A stretch of DNA of 64,000 nt from G963667145 sp963676515 [NCBI: Candidatus Cloacimonadota bacterium] (GCA_963676515.1 OY781061.1:1054001-1118000); one strand, 5' to 3'; counted from the stretch's first letter, positions 35,748 to 44,843 are shown. Notes: generated by a model from the letters alone, not told the origin. Numbers and translations: made by a program.

Positions 35748-36907
35748 TTTAAAATATCTTTTATTTCCATTTTTTTTATTTTTCTCAAAGGAAAATAGAT
35801 GGCACAATAGATGATGCTACCGCTTACAGCGAAAATCATAGAGAAAGATTGCCAAGAGAACGAGGTCTGGATGTGCGAAATGAGGTAGACGCTTTGGTCG
35901 AGCAGGTAGAGGGTTTGTCGAGACAAAAAGTAGCCGAAGCCGTAGCCGAGAGCTTGTCCCAAGATTATCCCCAAGATGGCGATGAGAAATATCCGCAAGA
36001 AAAATATCCGTTTGATTATTTTCTGGTGCATTCCAAAAGATTTTAGCACTCCGATCTCTTCTTGGCGAGAGAGGATGAAAACCAGCACATTGTTCACTAC
36101 GCCGAAAGAGGCGACGACCACCAAAAGGGACAGGATGAGGAAGAGCATAAACTTCTGGAATTGTAAAAAGGCGAAAAACTTTTTGTTGTGCTGATCCCAC
36201 GGCACTGCGGGGTAGAGTTCTCCGCGGAGCTCTTGCACCGCTTCTTGCAAATCTTGCGGGTCTTTTAGCCGCAGACCCGTGCAGTACGAAGCTTCTATTG
36301 GCGAGAAAACTTGCTGAAAATCTGACAACCTGATGAAAGCTACGGACTGATCGTGTTGCGAAAATCCGCTGGAGTAGATGCCCACGACTCGGCAGATTTT
36401 TTCGCCGTAGCGGATGCCCATCGGGGTGAACTTGGGCGTGAAAGATGGATTGAGGGTGACATTATCGCCGACTTCCACCTTTAGATTTTGGGCGAGAGGT
36501 TTGCCCAGCGCGATTTGGTAGGCGGAGTCCAGCTCGCCATTACCAGCGACGATGAACTCTTGGTAAGCAAAGGGTGCTTTGTGCCAGACTATTCCTTGTA
36601 TCATGGCGGATTTACTGTTGTTTTGGGAGCTTAGCAATCCTCCAGCGTAGCCGATTTGGGAATATTTGTCAATTTTGTCATTTGCGGATAGATCCAGCTC
36701 GGTACTAAAGATTGTTATCTCGGGCGATATGTTGGAAAACAGGTGTTTGAGTGCTTTTTGGTAGCCATCGAAGATGCTCATAGCACAGGTCAGCACCGCT
36801 ACAGAAATCAAAATGCCTGTAATCATAAAGCCAAAGTCGAAGTTGAGCCACTTTTTATCACGCAGCGAGAAAAAGTTTTTGGTGAGGTAAAAAACTATCT
36901 TGTTCAT
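35744..36907 (-). CDS. LolC/LolE-type ABC permease
   Basis: The 387-residue protein has an N-terminal membrane segment (GFMITGILISVAVLTCAMSIFDGYQ), a periplasmic MacB-like core of about 200 residues, and three C-terminal membrane segments with the FtsX-like phrase SRQEEIGVLKSFGMHQKIIKRIFFLRIFLIAILGIILGQALG. This is the layout of lipoprotein-releasing LolC/E subunits, which hand lipoproteins to the outer-membrane pathway. Its stop overlaps the pdxA fusion start. The ATPase is not adjacent; the LolD-like gene at 27244 is the best candidate. Confidence 0.83.
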   Translation of the reverse strand: MNKIVFYLTKNFFSLRDKKWLNFDFGFMITGILISVAVLTCAMSIFDGYQKALKHLFSNISPEITIFSTELDLSANDKIDKYSQIGYAGGLLSSQNNSKSAMIQGIVWHKAPFAYQEFIVAGNGELDSAYQIALGKPLAQNLKVEVGDNVTLNPSFTPKFTPMGIRYGEKICRVVGIYSSGFSQHDQSVAFIRLSDFQQVFSPIEASYCTGLRLKDPQDLQEAVQELRGELYPAVPWDQHNKKFFAFLQFQKFMLFLILSLLVVVASFGVVNNVLVFILSRQEEIGVLKSFGMHQKIIKRIFFLRIFLIAILGIILGQALGYGFGYFLSRQTLYLLDQSVYLISHIQTSFSWQSFSMIFAVSGSIIYCAIYFPLRKIKKMEIKDILK

Positions 36908-37089
36908 AGGAGCAGACTGGCGATAGTCAGGGTTTGTGTCAAATAGGTAATGGGGAATTTTTAAGGGTATTCAGAGCGACTGCTTTTTCGGGTTGACATC
37001 TATGGCTTTGGATTTTCTTTGTGCTTATAAAATTGGATTATTTGTTGCTTATAAGTGAATTGAGATATGAATTTTAAATTGAGGGTTGT

Positions 37090-38589
37090 ATGAGTAAAAG
37101 TCTTGTGGATATGTTAAAAGAGAAAGTGAAAGAAGCTAGTGAATTAGAACAAAAGGTTGAGAGATTAAATAAAGAAGTTTTGGAACTTAAATCTGAAAAA
37201 GAGATTGGAATCAAAAAAACTAAAGACGCAGAAGAGAAATGTGAATTGGCAAACAACTTTAAAAACTCTAATTACAACTCACTAGTTAAAGAATTATTTG
37301 AAAAACCGTCTAAAAAAGCAACAAGAATTTCTTTAATAATTTTTTTGTTTTCGATTATAGCCTCGACTCTTATTACGCTAGCCACTTCATCTTATTTTGA
37401 TGATAGGAACAGTGATAATCTAAAGAATGGAGTTAATAAATTGTCCAAGAATATGAGTGAAATCAATAGATCTTTGGAATGTATTCCTTCCAATATTAAT
37501 AAAGTTGAAGCAACATTTGATTCAAAAATAGAGAAATTGCAAGAGGTGTTGAATGATATTAAGTCGGAAACTAATGATTTAAAAACTCGAATAAAGGGTG
37601 TTTCTAAAATAACTTCTTCCTTAGAAGTTTCATTGGGTAAAAGCATTGGATCATTAGATACAAAAATTTCTGTTGTGGATAAAAAATTATCTACGGCAAC
37701 AAAAATCAGCAAATTAGAAAAAGATAGAAAAATCAAAATTCAAAAAGATTCTGAAGAAATTATTAAATACATAAAACATGACAGTGTGATAAAAAATTAT
37801 TTCCCAAACTATAAAGGAAGTGAAAATGAATTTAGACTACTATATTTTATGAGATTAAGCGATAAATCAGATTACTATGAGGCATTCTTAGAAGCATTTT
37901 CTGATTTAGAAATATCTTCAAAGTTTTGTCCAAAAACTGAATATGATATGCTTCTTCTAGATAAAGAGATTTTTGATATTTATTTTTCCGTAACAATTAT
38001 AGCTAAGATAAAACATGTAAATAAGTTGGCATTTAATTCTTCTGATACATATTTAAAGACATATAAGAGTGATAAGTGTAAAACTGATTTTGGAGTGTGG
38101 TGTTTTACTGTAAATAGCTATTCGGATCTTTATTCTCTTTCTGGTAGAACTTTAAAAGCAACAATATCTCGAATTCAAAGTAATGACAGATTAGGAGAGA
38201 TTGAAATTCCAAGAACCATTACTTACATGGTAAAGGAAGACACAGATAGAAAAATGATAATTGACTTATCACAATTAGGGTCAGAAATTAATAAAAGTGA
38301 AAGTAGAAGTGGTGAAAAATTAATTATATTATTGGATAGGCTAGAAGTAAAATTGAATAAAAAATTGATAAAAAAAGTACAAAATAAACTTTTTAAATTG
38401 GATTTGATCAAAAAATTTGATATTGATGGTTTTTATGGTGAAATTACTAAAGAAGCTATTAAAAAATATCAAAAGAAAAAAAATATTGAACAAAATGGTA
38501 AAATATCAATAAATTTACTTTCATTATTTGAGATTGATTTGGCTCCAGATGAAATTCTTGAAACAATAGAGCATATTAAGGTAAATTAA
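37090..38589 (+). CDS. Membrane-anchored coiled-coil protein with C-terminal peptidoglycan-binding-like domain
   Basis: I do not recognise the whole protein. The 499 residues show a charged coiled coil (about 1-60), one membrane segment (about 80-100, ISLIIFLFSIIASTLITLA), a second long coiled coil (about 105-230), a globular part, and a C-terminal module of about 55 residues (LFKLDLIKKFDIDGFYGEITKEAIKKYQKKKNI) that fits the PG_binding_1 pattern. The gene is clearly more A/T-rich than its neighbours, with Lys/Asn/Ile-rich composition, suggesting separate origin. It could link inner membrane and cell wall. The start follows GGGTTG, and the frame has no earlier start. Confidence 0.65.
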   Translation: MSKSLVDMLKEKVKEASELEQKVERLNKEVLELKSEKEIGIKKTKDAEEKCELANNFKNSNYNSLVKELFEKPSKKATRISLIIFLFSIIASTLITLATSSYFDDRNSDNLKNGVNKLSKNMSEINRSLECIPSNINKVEATFDSKIEKLQEVLNDIKSETNDLKTRIKGVSKITSSLEVSLGKSIGSLDTKISVVDKKLSTATKISKLEKDRKIKIQKDSEEIIKYIKHDSVIKNYFPNYKGSENEFRLLYFMRLSDKSDYYEAFLEAFSDLEISSKFCPKTEYDMLLLDKEIFDIYFSVTIIAKIKHVNKLAFNSSDTYLKTYKSDKCKTDFGVWCFTVNSYSDLYSLSGRTLKATISRIQSNDRLGEIEIPRTITYMVKEDTDRKMIIDLSQLGSEINKSESRSGEKLIILLDRLEVKLNKKLIKKVQNKLFKLDLIKKFDIDGFYGEITKEAIKKYQKKKNIEQNGKISINLLSLFEIDLAPDEILETIEHIKVN

Positions 38590-38625
38590 TTTTCTGAAAA
38601 TTTATTAATCAGCTAAAAGAAAATG

Positions 38626-38656
38626 TTGACGGAAATCCCCCAAATTTTACTATGCT
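38626..38656 (+). promoter_or_regulatory. Candidate promoter of the cobalamin-riboswitch transcript
   Basis: TTGACG at 38626-38631 is followed, 16 bases later, by TACTAT (38648-38653) or, 19 bases later, by TATGCT. This would start transcription just before the riboswitch. Assigned by pattern only. Confidence 0.4.
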
Positions 38657-38667
38657 TTAAAATTATA

Positions 38668-38909
38668 TAGACCTCATTTTGGTGAATCTCTATCTTTATA
38701 GGGATTAAAAGGAAATCTTGTGAAAAGCAAGAGCGGACTTTGCCACCGTATGTAGCGTGTAAAGCTTACAAAAATTTCACTGCTTTTTTTCATAAAAAGC
38801 GGGAAGAATATTTGTCTTGTTTTGGCGAAAGCCAAAAGAGCTAGCTACGAGCCGGGAAGCCTGCCAATTTTGTTGTAATTGTATCGACTTGCAAAGACCT
38901 AAGTTGATA
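38668..38909 (+). promoter_or_regulatory. Cobalamin (B12) riboswitch
   Basis: The element contains the conserved blocks of the cobalamin riboswitch in order: AAAGGAAATCTTGTGAAAAG, GCGGACTTTGCCACCGTA, GCGGGAAGAA, and near the 3' end the B12 box as GAGCCGGGAAGCCTGCC (38850-38866). It is followed by a 9-bp hairpin (38882-38890 with 38901-38909, loop 10), which is a plausible expression platform. The next gene is a TonB-dependent receptor starting at 38975. The hairpin has no T-run, so control at translation initiation is more likely than termination. Presence of B12 should repress the genes downstream. Confidence 0.88.
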
Positions 38910-38974
38910 ACAAAAAAAATGCTGTGGATTGTTGTGCCAAATTTGAGGATCTTTTATTTTTTTAGGAGATTTTT

Positions 38975-41029
38975 TTGAATTTGAAAAGCACAATAGTCCT
39001 ATTTTTTTTTGGAGCTAGTTTTTCGTGGCTTCTCGCACTGCAAGGGGAAGTGGTAAACGAAAAAGGCGAGCCGATAGTGGCAGTAATGATAGCCTCGCAG
39101 ATGAGTTCTGTTTACTCCGACTCGCTAGGGCTATTTTTTTATGCCCAAAATATCACGAAGCTCAAAGTTTCACATCCTGAATATTACCCCCAGACGATAG
39201 TGCTCACTCGCCCCAAGAGGGCTAGACAAGAGGTTTCTCTGGCAGACAGCAGCCTGCTGACGGTGACACTGGTGAAGAAGCTAGCACCACCTCTGCCAAG
39301 CACGCAGGAGAGATTGGCTGTGCGAACGGGGGACTATCTGGCACAGGAGCTGAAAAGGCGTTTCTATGTCAAAGGTCACAACTTGCCGGGGGAAAATCAA
39401 GAGCTTTCACTCAGTGGACAAAGAGCGAAGAACAGTCTGGTGCTTCTGGAAAACATTCCCCTTAATATGAGCGGACAGCCTGTGGATTTGGGCAATTTCA
39501 GCTCGATACTGTGTGATTCTGCTCAGATAGATATTTTCAGCCCGACCAGCAGTATGGCAGGTGCAGGAGAGCTAAATCTCTATCAGTCGCTCGCTGGTGG
39601 TAAGAGCATCACCTTTTTGCAAGCAACGGGGAGTTACAACCTGCAAAGCTCACTTTTGCAAATCGACGCTTACACCGATAACTACAGCTATCGCTTTGGT
39701 TACAGCCATTTGCAGGCGGACAACGACTACGATTACACAGATTACTGGGGGAAAAGTTGCAAAAGGGAGAACAATCAAAAGCGGATAGACAATCTGTCGT
39801 TTGCTTTGGATGGGAGTGCCTTTAAGTTTCGGCAAGTGAATGTTTTTTTCCAGAAGGGTCTGCCCGGAGCGACCAACGAGCGAGATTACTTCACACATGC
39901 CAAGTCGGAAGGGTATCGAAGCATTTCCTCGCTGAGTCACCACCGCAAGCTCGCATACCTCGCTTTGGATAGCGATGTCGGCTATAATATACTCAGCAGC
40001 GAGTACGATAACTCACGACCATTGCTGAGCGGTAAGGAGCTGACGGCAGAGCACACCTTCAGTGCTTTTTACAGTAAGATGAAGCTAAGCTCGGACTACA
40101 AGGGGTGGAAGCTGTCGATGCCTTTTACCTACAAGCGGGAGCGGTTTTCTTATGACGAGAGCAAAACTGGCGGAAGCCCCGAATCTGACATAGAGCCCAA
40201 GAGCGAAGAGTTCTACTCGGCTCGGCTGAGTGGTGCTTATCCGCACAAGACGAGCTGGGGAGAGGTGACGCCAGAAGTGGAAGTGGAGTCTGGTAGTGAG
40301 CAGGCTTTTTTGCCGAGGATAGGCGTTTTGCTAAAAGGCAGTTCGTTATCTGGAGGAGCTTTTTATCGGCAGACAGTGAGTCCAGCCTCTTTCTATGACA
40401 GATTTTGGCAAGCGGGAGAGCTAGCTCAGGGCAATCCAGATTTGGAGTCGGAGCGAGCGAGAACTTACTCCTCATTTTTGGTTTGGGAGAGCTCATCGTT
40501 CTCGTCTCAGCTGTTTTACAGCTACACACGCAACGAAGATCTAATCAGCTGGCAGAGGACATCTTTCGGCTGGAAACCTTTTAACATCGGGGAGTCTTCC
40601 ACCGAATATTGGGAGCTGAGTGGCAAAGCTTGCTTAGGCGATTATTTCGAGCTTACAGGCAAAGCGAGTCGCACTATCGCCAAAGACCGCCGAGATTACG
40701 ACGGCAAATACATTCCCTACATTCCCGTGGGGATGCTCAATGGGAGTCTTACTTACAAGCGAAAGCACTGGGAGCTGAATGTGGATTACAGTGCGATCGG
40801 GCGGCAATACACCACGCGAGATCAGGTGAACAGCTTGGCTTATCTGGACTCTTACGACTTTTGGGATGTGAGCATAAATGGCAATTTCGCCTACAGACAG
40901 GTTACTCTGCAACCGAAGCTCAAGCTCTGCAATGTGCTCGACGAGGAGTATTCCACTTACGCTTTTGATCCTCAGCCGGGATTTCACTGGCAGACGGCTT
41001 TACAGGTAGTTTATAATTTGGAAAAATAA
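38975..41029 (+). CDS. TonB-dependent outer-membrane receptor, probable cobalamin transporter (BtuB-like)
   Basis: The 684-residue protein starts with TTG at 38975 after TTAGGAG (38962-38968). It has a signal peptide (STIVLFFFGASFSWLLAL), then a carboxypeptidase-regulatory-like domain (GEVVNEKGEPIVAVMIASQMSSVYSDSLGLFF, about residues 24-90). A plug follows (VRTGDYLAQELKRRFYVKG, LSGQRAKNSLVLLENIPLNMSG). The remainder is a beta-barrel ending in the aromatic-rich YAFDPQPGFHWQTALQVVYNLEK. The riboswitch directly upstream strongly suggests that the substrate is a cobalamin or cobinamide. The companion lipoprotein gene follows 15 bases later. Confidence 0.85.
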   Translation: MNLKSTIVLFFFGASFSWLLALQGEVVNEKGEPIVAVMIASQMSSVYSDSLGLFFYAQNITKLKVSHPEYYPQTIVLTRPKRARQEVSLADSSLLTVTLVKKLAPPLPSTQERLAVRTGDYLAQELKRRFYVKGHNLPGENQELSLSGQRAKNSLVLLENIPLNMSGQPVDLGNFSSILCDSAQIDIFSPTSSMAGAGELNLYQSLAGGKSITFLQATGSYNLQSSLLQIDAYTDNYSYRFGYSHLQADNDYDYTDYWGKSCKRENNQKRIDNLSFALDGSAFKFRQVNVFFQKGLPGATNERDYFTHAKSEGYRSISSLSHHRKLAYLALDSDVGYNILSSEYDNSRPLLSGKELTAEHTFSAFYSKMKLSSDYKGWKLSMPFTYKRERFSYDESKTGGSPESDIEPKSEEFYSARLSGAYPHKTSWGEVTPEVEVESGSEQAFLPRIGVLLKGSSLSGGAFYRQTVSPASFYDRFWQAGELAQGNPDLESERARTYSSFLVWESSSFSSQLFYSYTRNEDLISWQRTSFGWKPFNIGESSTEYWELSGKACLGDYFELTGKASRTIAKDRRDYDGKYIPYIPVGMLNGSLTYKRKHWELNVDYSAIGRQYTTRDQVNSLAYLDSYDFWDVSINGNFAYRQVTLQPKLKLCNVLDEEYSTYAFDPQPGFHWQTALQVVYNLEK

Positions 41030-41044
41030 AACAAGGAGAAAGAG

Positions 41045-42079
41045 ATGAAGAAAGGATTATGGAAGTTATTGATTTTAATGGGAGTTGTGTCGCAACTTTT
41101 CGTGGGGTGTAGTATTTTAGGGCTGGATGACGACGACGACGACCAAGTGGTGCTGACTTCGGCGGACTCGACACTGTTTGTGCTCAGTTCCACGGGCACA
41201 TACATTGCTGCGTTCAATTACATCAGCGGTGAGGAAATCAAGCAAGATTTTGTGGAACTGGAAAGCGAAAGCTCAGCGAGCGATTTCTGTGTGTGGGAAG
41301 ACAAAATACTGGTGGCTGCCACGAAGTGGAACGCTCTGATGGTGTATAGTGCCGACGATGGTGAGAAAATCACGGAGATACCTCTGGGCGATGGTGTAAA
41401 GCCAGCGTTTGTCATCGCTCACGAGGGCGTAGCCTATGTGACCGCCAGCGAAGGAGCAAAGAAATTGCACAAGGTAGACTTGAACGATTACACGGTGACC
41501 TCTGTAGCAGGAGGAGATTGCCTGCAAAATATCTATTACAATGAAAACGATAACCTGCTCTACATCAATGATATAGAAAATATGTATAGTCCCGCAGGGC
41601 AGCTCTTGGTGATAAGTCCTGAGAGTTTGGCGACCGTGCAAACTTATGAGACCATCTCGCAAAATCCGCAAGGCATTGCCTATTATGACGGCTCGCTCTT
41701 CGTGGCTTGCAGTGGTCAGTCGTGGGGGACGCCTGTGGATGGAGCGATAGACCGATTCGATGCCAGTGGAATCCGCTCTGCTACGAGGTTTGCTGGTAAG
41801 TATCCATCCTGCTTGGTGGAGTATCATGAGGGGGTCTATGCCAATGCTGGCTTTGGTGTCGCAGGGCTTTTCAATGTGCAAGACACTAGCGATCAGATAG
41901 CAGCCATCGACTACTCTGTAGTGGTAGTAGTAGCCAAGGGCGATTATCTGGCGACCACGCAGAGCAACTGGACATCACCTGATAATAAAGCGCATCTTTA
42001 CATCTACGATGATGGTGTCTTGTGGAGGGAGTTTGAAATCGGAGACAGTCCCAGCTGTGTGAGATTTTATAAAAAATAG
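41045..42079 (+). CDS. Beta-propeller surface lipoprotein, BtuG-like candidate
   Basis: The 344-residue product has a lipoprotein signal (LLILMGVVSQLFVGC, modified Cys near 21). A run of six aspartates follows shortly after it, of the kind that can act as a surface-export signal in some phyla. The rest is a repeated pattern of about 40-45 residues typical of seven-bladed propellers: TLFVLSSTGTYIAAFNYISGEE, KILVAATKWNALMVYSADDGEKI, VAYVTASEGAKKLHKVDLNDYTV and LFVACSGQ. In Bacteroides, BtuG is a surface propeller lipoprotein that captures B12 for BtuB and is encoded beside it. The context here is the same, but homology to BtuG was not tested. Confidence 0.7.
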   Translation: MKKGLWKLLILMGVVSQLFVGCSILGLDDDDDDQVVLTSADSTLFVLSSTGTYIAAFNYISGEEIKQDFVELESESSASDFCVWEDKILVAATKWNALMVYSADDGEKITEIPLGDGVKPAFVIAHEGVAYVTASEGAKKLHKVDLNDYTVTSVAGGDCLQNIYYNENDNLLYINDIENMYSPAGQLLVISPESLATVQTYETISQNPQGIAYYDGSLFVACSGQSWGTPVDGAIDRFDASGIRSATRFAGKYPSCLVEYHEGVYANAGFGVAGLFNVQDTSDQIAAIDYSVVVVVAKGDYLATTQSNWTSPDNKAHLYIYDDGVLWREFEIGDSPSCVRFYKK

Positions 42080-42152
42080 AGCGAATAAACTTGCAAAATT
42101 GCATCAGCGTCGCCCGATTGTCGGTAGCTTTTTATTGTAAGGAAAAAAGAAA

Positions 42153-43691
42153 ATGAAGATTTTACTTAAAAATGGAACCATCGTCAACGGAGACGGCAAG
42201 ACACCAGCTTACCGAGCAGATGTATTGGTGGACGGTGAGCAAATCGCCAAGATAGGGGAAAATTTGTCTTGCGACGATGCTTTGCAGATAGACCTAGCTG
42301 GGGATTACCTCACGCCTGGCTTTATCGATGCACACTCGCACTGTGATTTGGCTTACTTCGTGCCAGATGGGCTCGCAGGCAAGATACAGCAGGGGATTAC
42401 CAGTGAGCTGACCGGGCAGTGTGGGCTGGGAGTGCACCCTATGCCGTTTGCACTGCAGGCACAATATCGCCACGGGCTATTGATCGGGGATTTACCCATC
42501 GAGTGGCAATGGGAGAGCTCGTCGGGCTACCTGAGGGCGTTGGAAAAAGCTGGACTGCCGATAAATAACGCTCCTGCCATCTCACACGGTGTGCTCCGCT
42601 ATACACAGCTCGGAGATAGCTCCTCAGCGTTGGACAGCAGGCAAATCAGCAACATCTGCAAGTTGGCAGAGGAAGGCTTCCAAGCGGGCATCAAGCTCTT
42701 GACTTTTGGCTTCATCTACCTGCCGGCGTTGTATTATCGCCAAGAAGAGGTGAAGGCACTGCTAGCGGTGGCAGCCAGGCACGATGTGGTGGCATGCGTG
42801 CATATGAGAAGCGAAAGCGACAAAATTGTGGAAGGGCTGCAAGAGATAGCCAGTATGGCTGCACAGGCGAAATGCCGCTTGCATATCTCGCATCTGAAGA
42901 TTATCGGGCGAGAGCACAGCAAGTTCTTGCCACAAGTTTTTGAGCTCTTAGAGAAATTTAGTCTCACTTTCGACAACTATTTCTACAATAATGGATGCAC
43001 GCTTTTGGCGTCTTTGATACCGCCAGAGTTGATGGATGCAAAAGGGCTGGAAGCTACTTGCGAAAAGCTGAAAACCCAGCGATTTAGAGACTTGGTAAAA
43101 ACGAAAATCGAAGAAAACCAGTCTACTTTGCCTTGGGATAATCTTTATAAATTTTTAGGTGCGAAAAATATTTACATCGACTCTTTGGAGGAAAATCGCC
43201 AGTTTATCGGCAAAAATCTCAAAGAGTTGGCGATGGATAGCGACCCACTGGAGAGTATGTTGCTTTTGTTGGCAGCAGAAAAAGGGCATATTCTGATGAA
43301 AGATTATTTCTGCTTACCCGAGCTGACGGAAAAAATATTGCTGCATCCTAGCGGAGTCATCTCCACGGACTCTTTGCCGCTGAGCACTCATCCTCGCGGG
43401 TTTGTGACTTTCCCCAGAATTTTGAAGAAAGCTGTTTTCCAAAAGCGATTGCTTACTCTGGAGGAGGCTGTGCACAAGATGAGTGGCAAGAGTGCCAAAA
43501 TATTTGGACTGGAAAAAAGGGGAGAGATTAAAGAGGGAAACTATGCCGATTTGGTGAGCTTTGCTAGCGGTATCGATTATCACGGCAAAGAGGTGGAAAA
43601 CTTGAAGTTGGTAATGGTGAACGGCTCGATTATGAAAAAAGATGGTCAGATATTGCCCAGTGACAATCGCGGGAAAATCTTATTAAACTAA
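42153..43691 (+). CDS. D-aminoacylase / N-acyl-D-amino-acid deacylase family amidohydrolase
   Basis: The 512-residue protein has an amidohydrolase fold. It starts MKILLKNGTIVNGDGKTPAYRADVLVDG, then LTPGFIDAHSHCDL with the HxH metal site near residue 60, the TGQCGLGVHP cysteine characteristic of D-aminoacylases, CVHMRSE, LHISHLKIIG, and the C-terminal EGNYADLVSF. These enzymes release free D-amino acids from N-acyl forms, with a possible role in peptidoglycan or dipeptide turnover. It lies 73 bases after the propeller lipoprotein. A read-through from the B12 operon is possible. Confidence 0.85.
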   Translation: MKILLKNGTIVNGDGKTPAYRADVLVDGEQIAKIGENLSCDDALQIDLAGDYLTPGFIDAHSHCDLAYFVPDGLAGKIQQGITSELTGQCGLGVHPMPFALQAQYRHGLLIGDLPIEWQWESSSGYLRALEKAGLPINNAPAISHGVLRYTQLGDSSSALDSRQISNICKLAEEGFQAGIKLLTFGFIYLPALYYRQEEVKALLAVAARHDVVACVHMRSESDKIVEGLQEIASMAAQAKCRLHISHLKIIGREHSKFLPQVFELLEKFSLTFDNYFYNNGCTLLASLIPPELMDAKGLEATCEKLKTQRFRDLVKTKIEENQSTLPWDNLYKFLGAKNIYIDSLEENRQFIGKNLKELAMDSDPLESMLLLLAAEKGHILMKDYFCLPELTEKILLHPSGVISTDSLPLSTHPRGFVTFPRILKKAVFQKRLLTLEEAVHKMSGKSAKIFGLEKRGEIKEGNYADLVSFASGIDYHGKEVENLKLVMVNGSIMKKDGQILPSDNRGKILLN

Positions 43692-43708
43692 AAAGGTGAG
43701 GAAGAAAA

Positions 43709-43954
43709 ATGGAAACACAAATCTTGGGAATTTTTGCATCAATTTTGGTGGCAGTATCTTTGTCGATGAAGGCGATGTTTCCTCTGCGGCTCATCAATCT
43801 TGTGGGGGCGATTGCTTTTATTGTCTATTCCTACATCATCTGTGCGTGGCCGGTGCTGCTGGTGAATGTCTATGTAGCGGGGACAGATGTTTACCATTTG
43901 TATCTCTTGGTTAGGGAACGGAAATTAACGAAAGAGCTTTGTCCAAATACCTAA
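43709..43954 (+). CDS. Small three-helix membrane protein (YgjV-like)
   Basis: The 81-residue product is nearly all hydrophobic with three predicted membrane helices and ends in a short charged tail (VRERKLTKELCPNT). The pattern ILGIFASILVAVSLSMKAMFPLRLINLVGAIAFIVYSYII resembles the YgjV / inner-membrane small proteins. The function is unknown. It follows the D-aminoacylase by 17 bases, with a GGTGAGGAAG Shine-Dalgarno region, so it is probably in the same transcript. Confidence 0.6.
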   Translation: METQILGIFASILVAVSLSMKAMFPLRLINLVGAIAFIVYSYIICAWPVLLVNVYVAGTDVYHLYLLVRERKLTKELCPNT

Positions 43955-44012
43955 AAATTTCTTGACCAAATTTCCACTTGCAATTTTTTTTCAGAAAGTT
44001 TTAGAAATCGTT

Positions 44013-44090
44013 CGGGATGTAGCGCAGTTCGGCTAGCGTACATGGATGGGGTCCATGCGGTCGCAGGTTCAAATCCTGTCATCCCGACCA
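44013..44090 (+). tRNA. tRNA-Pro (GGG)
   Basis: The cloverleaf has acceptor CGGGATG/CATCCCG, anticodon stem CATGG/CCATG with loop ATGGGGT (anticodon GGG), T-arm GCAGG-TTCAAAT-CCTGT, discriminator A and encoded CCA. Confidence 0.95.
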
Positions 44091-44094
44091 TTTT

Positions 44095-44136
44095 CTGGAG
44101 CTTTTTTTGTGTGAGAAATTTTTCACTTAGCTCCAG
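44095..44136. terminator. Hairpin between tRNA-Pro and efp 3' end
   Basis: CTGGAGCT (44095-44102) pairs with AGCTCCAG (44129-44136). A nested GTGAGAAA/TTTTTCAC helix lies inside. It sits between the end of tRNA-Pro and the 3' end of the convergent efp gene and could act in both directions. The T-run lies inside the loop, so termination efficiency is uncertain. Confidence 0.45.
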
Positions 44137-44140
44137 TTAG

Positions 44141-44713
44141 CTACTCTTTTATCCTTTCCAGATATTTGCCTGTGCGAGTGTCCACTTTAATGGAATTTCC
44201 CTCTTCGATGAAAAAGGGAATGGAAATGTTTAGCCCAGTTTCTGTTTTGCCTGTCTTGTAACTGGTGGAAGCCGAGTTGCCTTTGACATTGGGTTCGCAT
44301 TCGCTGATTTTCAGATTTACGCTGGTTGGCAATTCTATTCCCAAAATCACATTGGGGTCATCTTCACGGAACTTTATTTTTACTTGAGTTCCTTCTAAGA
44401 GGTAATATTTGTTGTCGCCGACCACTTCTTTGGCTACGGCTATCTGATCGAAAGTTTCACTATTCATAAAGTGGAAAAAATCTTCATCGGCATAAAGAAA
44501 GTCTAATTTCTGTGCTTCCACACGGATAGGCTCTATTCTTTCTCCGCCACGGAAGGTGTTTTCCACCACTTGCCCAGATTGCACATTTTTCAGCTTGGTT
44601 CTTACGAAAGCTCCGCCTTTACCCGGTTTCACATGGAGGAATTCCACGATTTCCCACAGCTTGTTTTTGTATTCTATGATCAGTCCGTTGCGGATGTCAG
44701 AAGTTGTTGCCAT
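44141..44713 (-). CDS. efp: Elongation factor P
   Basis: EF-P relieves ribosome stalling at polyproline. The 190-residue protein has the three-domain EF-P layout. The tip loop reads FLHVKPGKGGAFVRTKL with Lys32 as the modifiable residue, as in lysine-type EF-P. Domain II has NTFRGGERIEPIRVE and the end reads GNSIKVDTRTGKYLERIKE. No modification enzyme (EpmA/B, YmfI) is in the window. Confidence 0.96.
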   Translation of the reverse strand: MATTSDIRNGLIIEYKNKLWEIVEFLHVKPGKGGAFVRTKLKNVQSGQVVENTFRGGERIEPIRVEAQKLDFLYADEDFFHFMNSETFDQIAVAKEVVGDNKYYLLEGTQVKIKFREDDPNVILGIELPTSVNLKISECEPNVKGNSASTSYKTGKTETGLNISIPFFIEEGNSIKVDTRTGKYLERIKE

Positions 44714-44843
44714 AATGATGCTCCTATTATTTATAATTTGGTTAAATCAAACGATTGACTTCGGTGTGTATCTGTCAAACTCAAAAATTCCTGCTTGTGG
44801 GAAAGCAAAAAAAAAGCCACCTAAATATAGGGGCTAAAATAAA

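Noticed and set aside
36993-37031. Promoter TTGACA...TATAAA upstream of the coiled-coil gene
   Set aside because: The two boxes are 27 bases apart, too far for a standard promoter.
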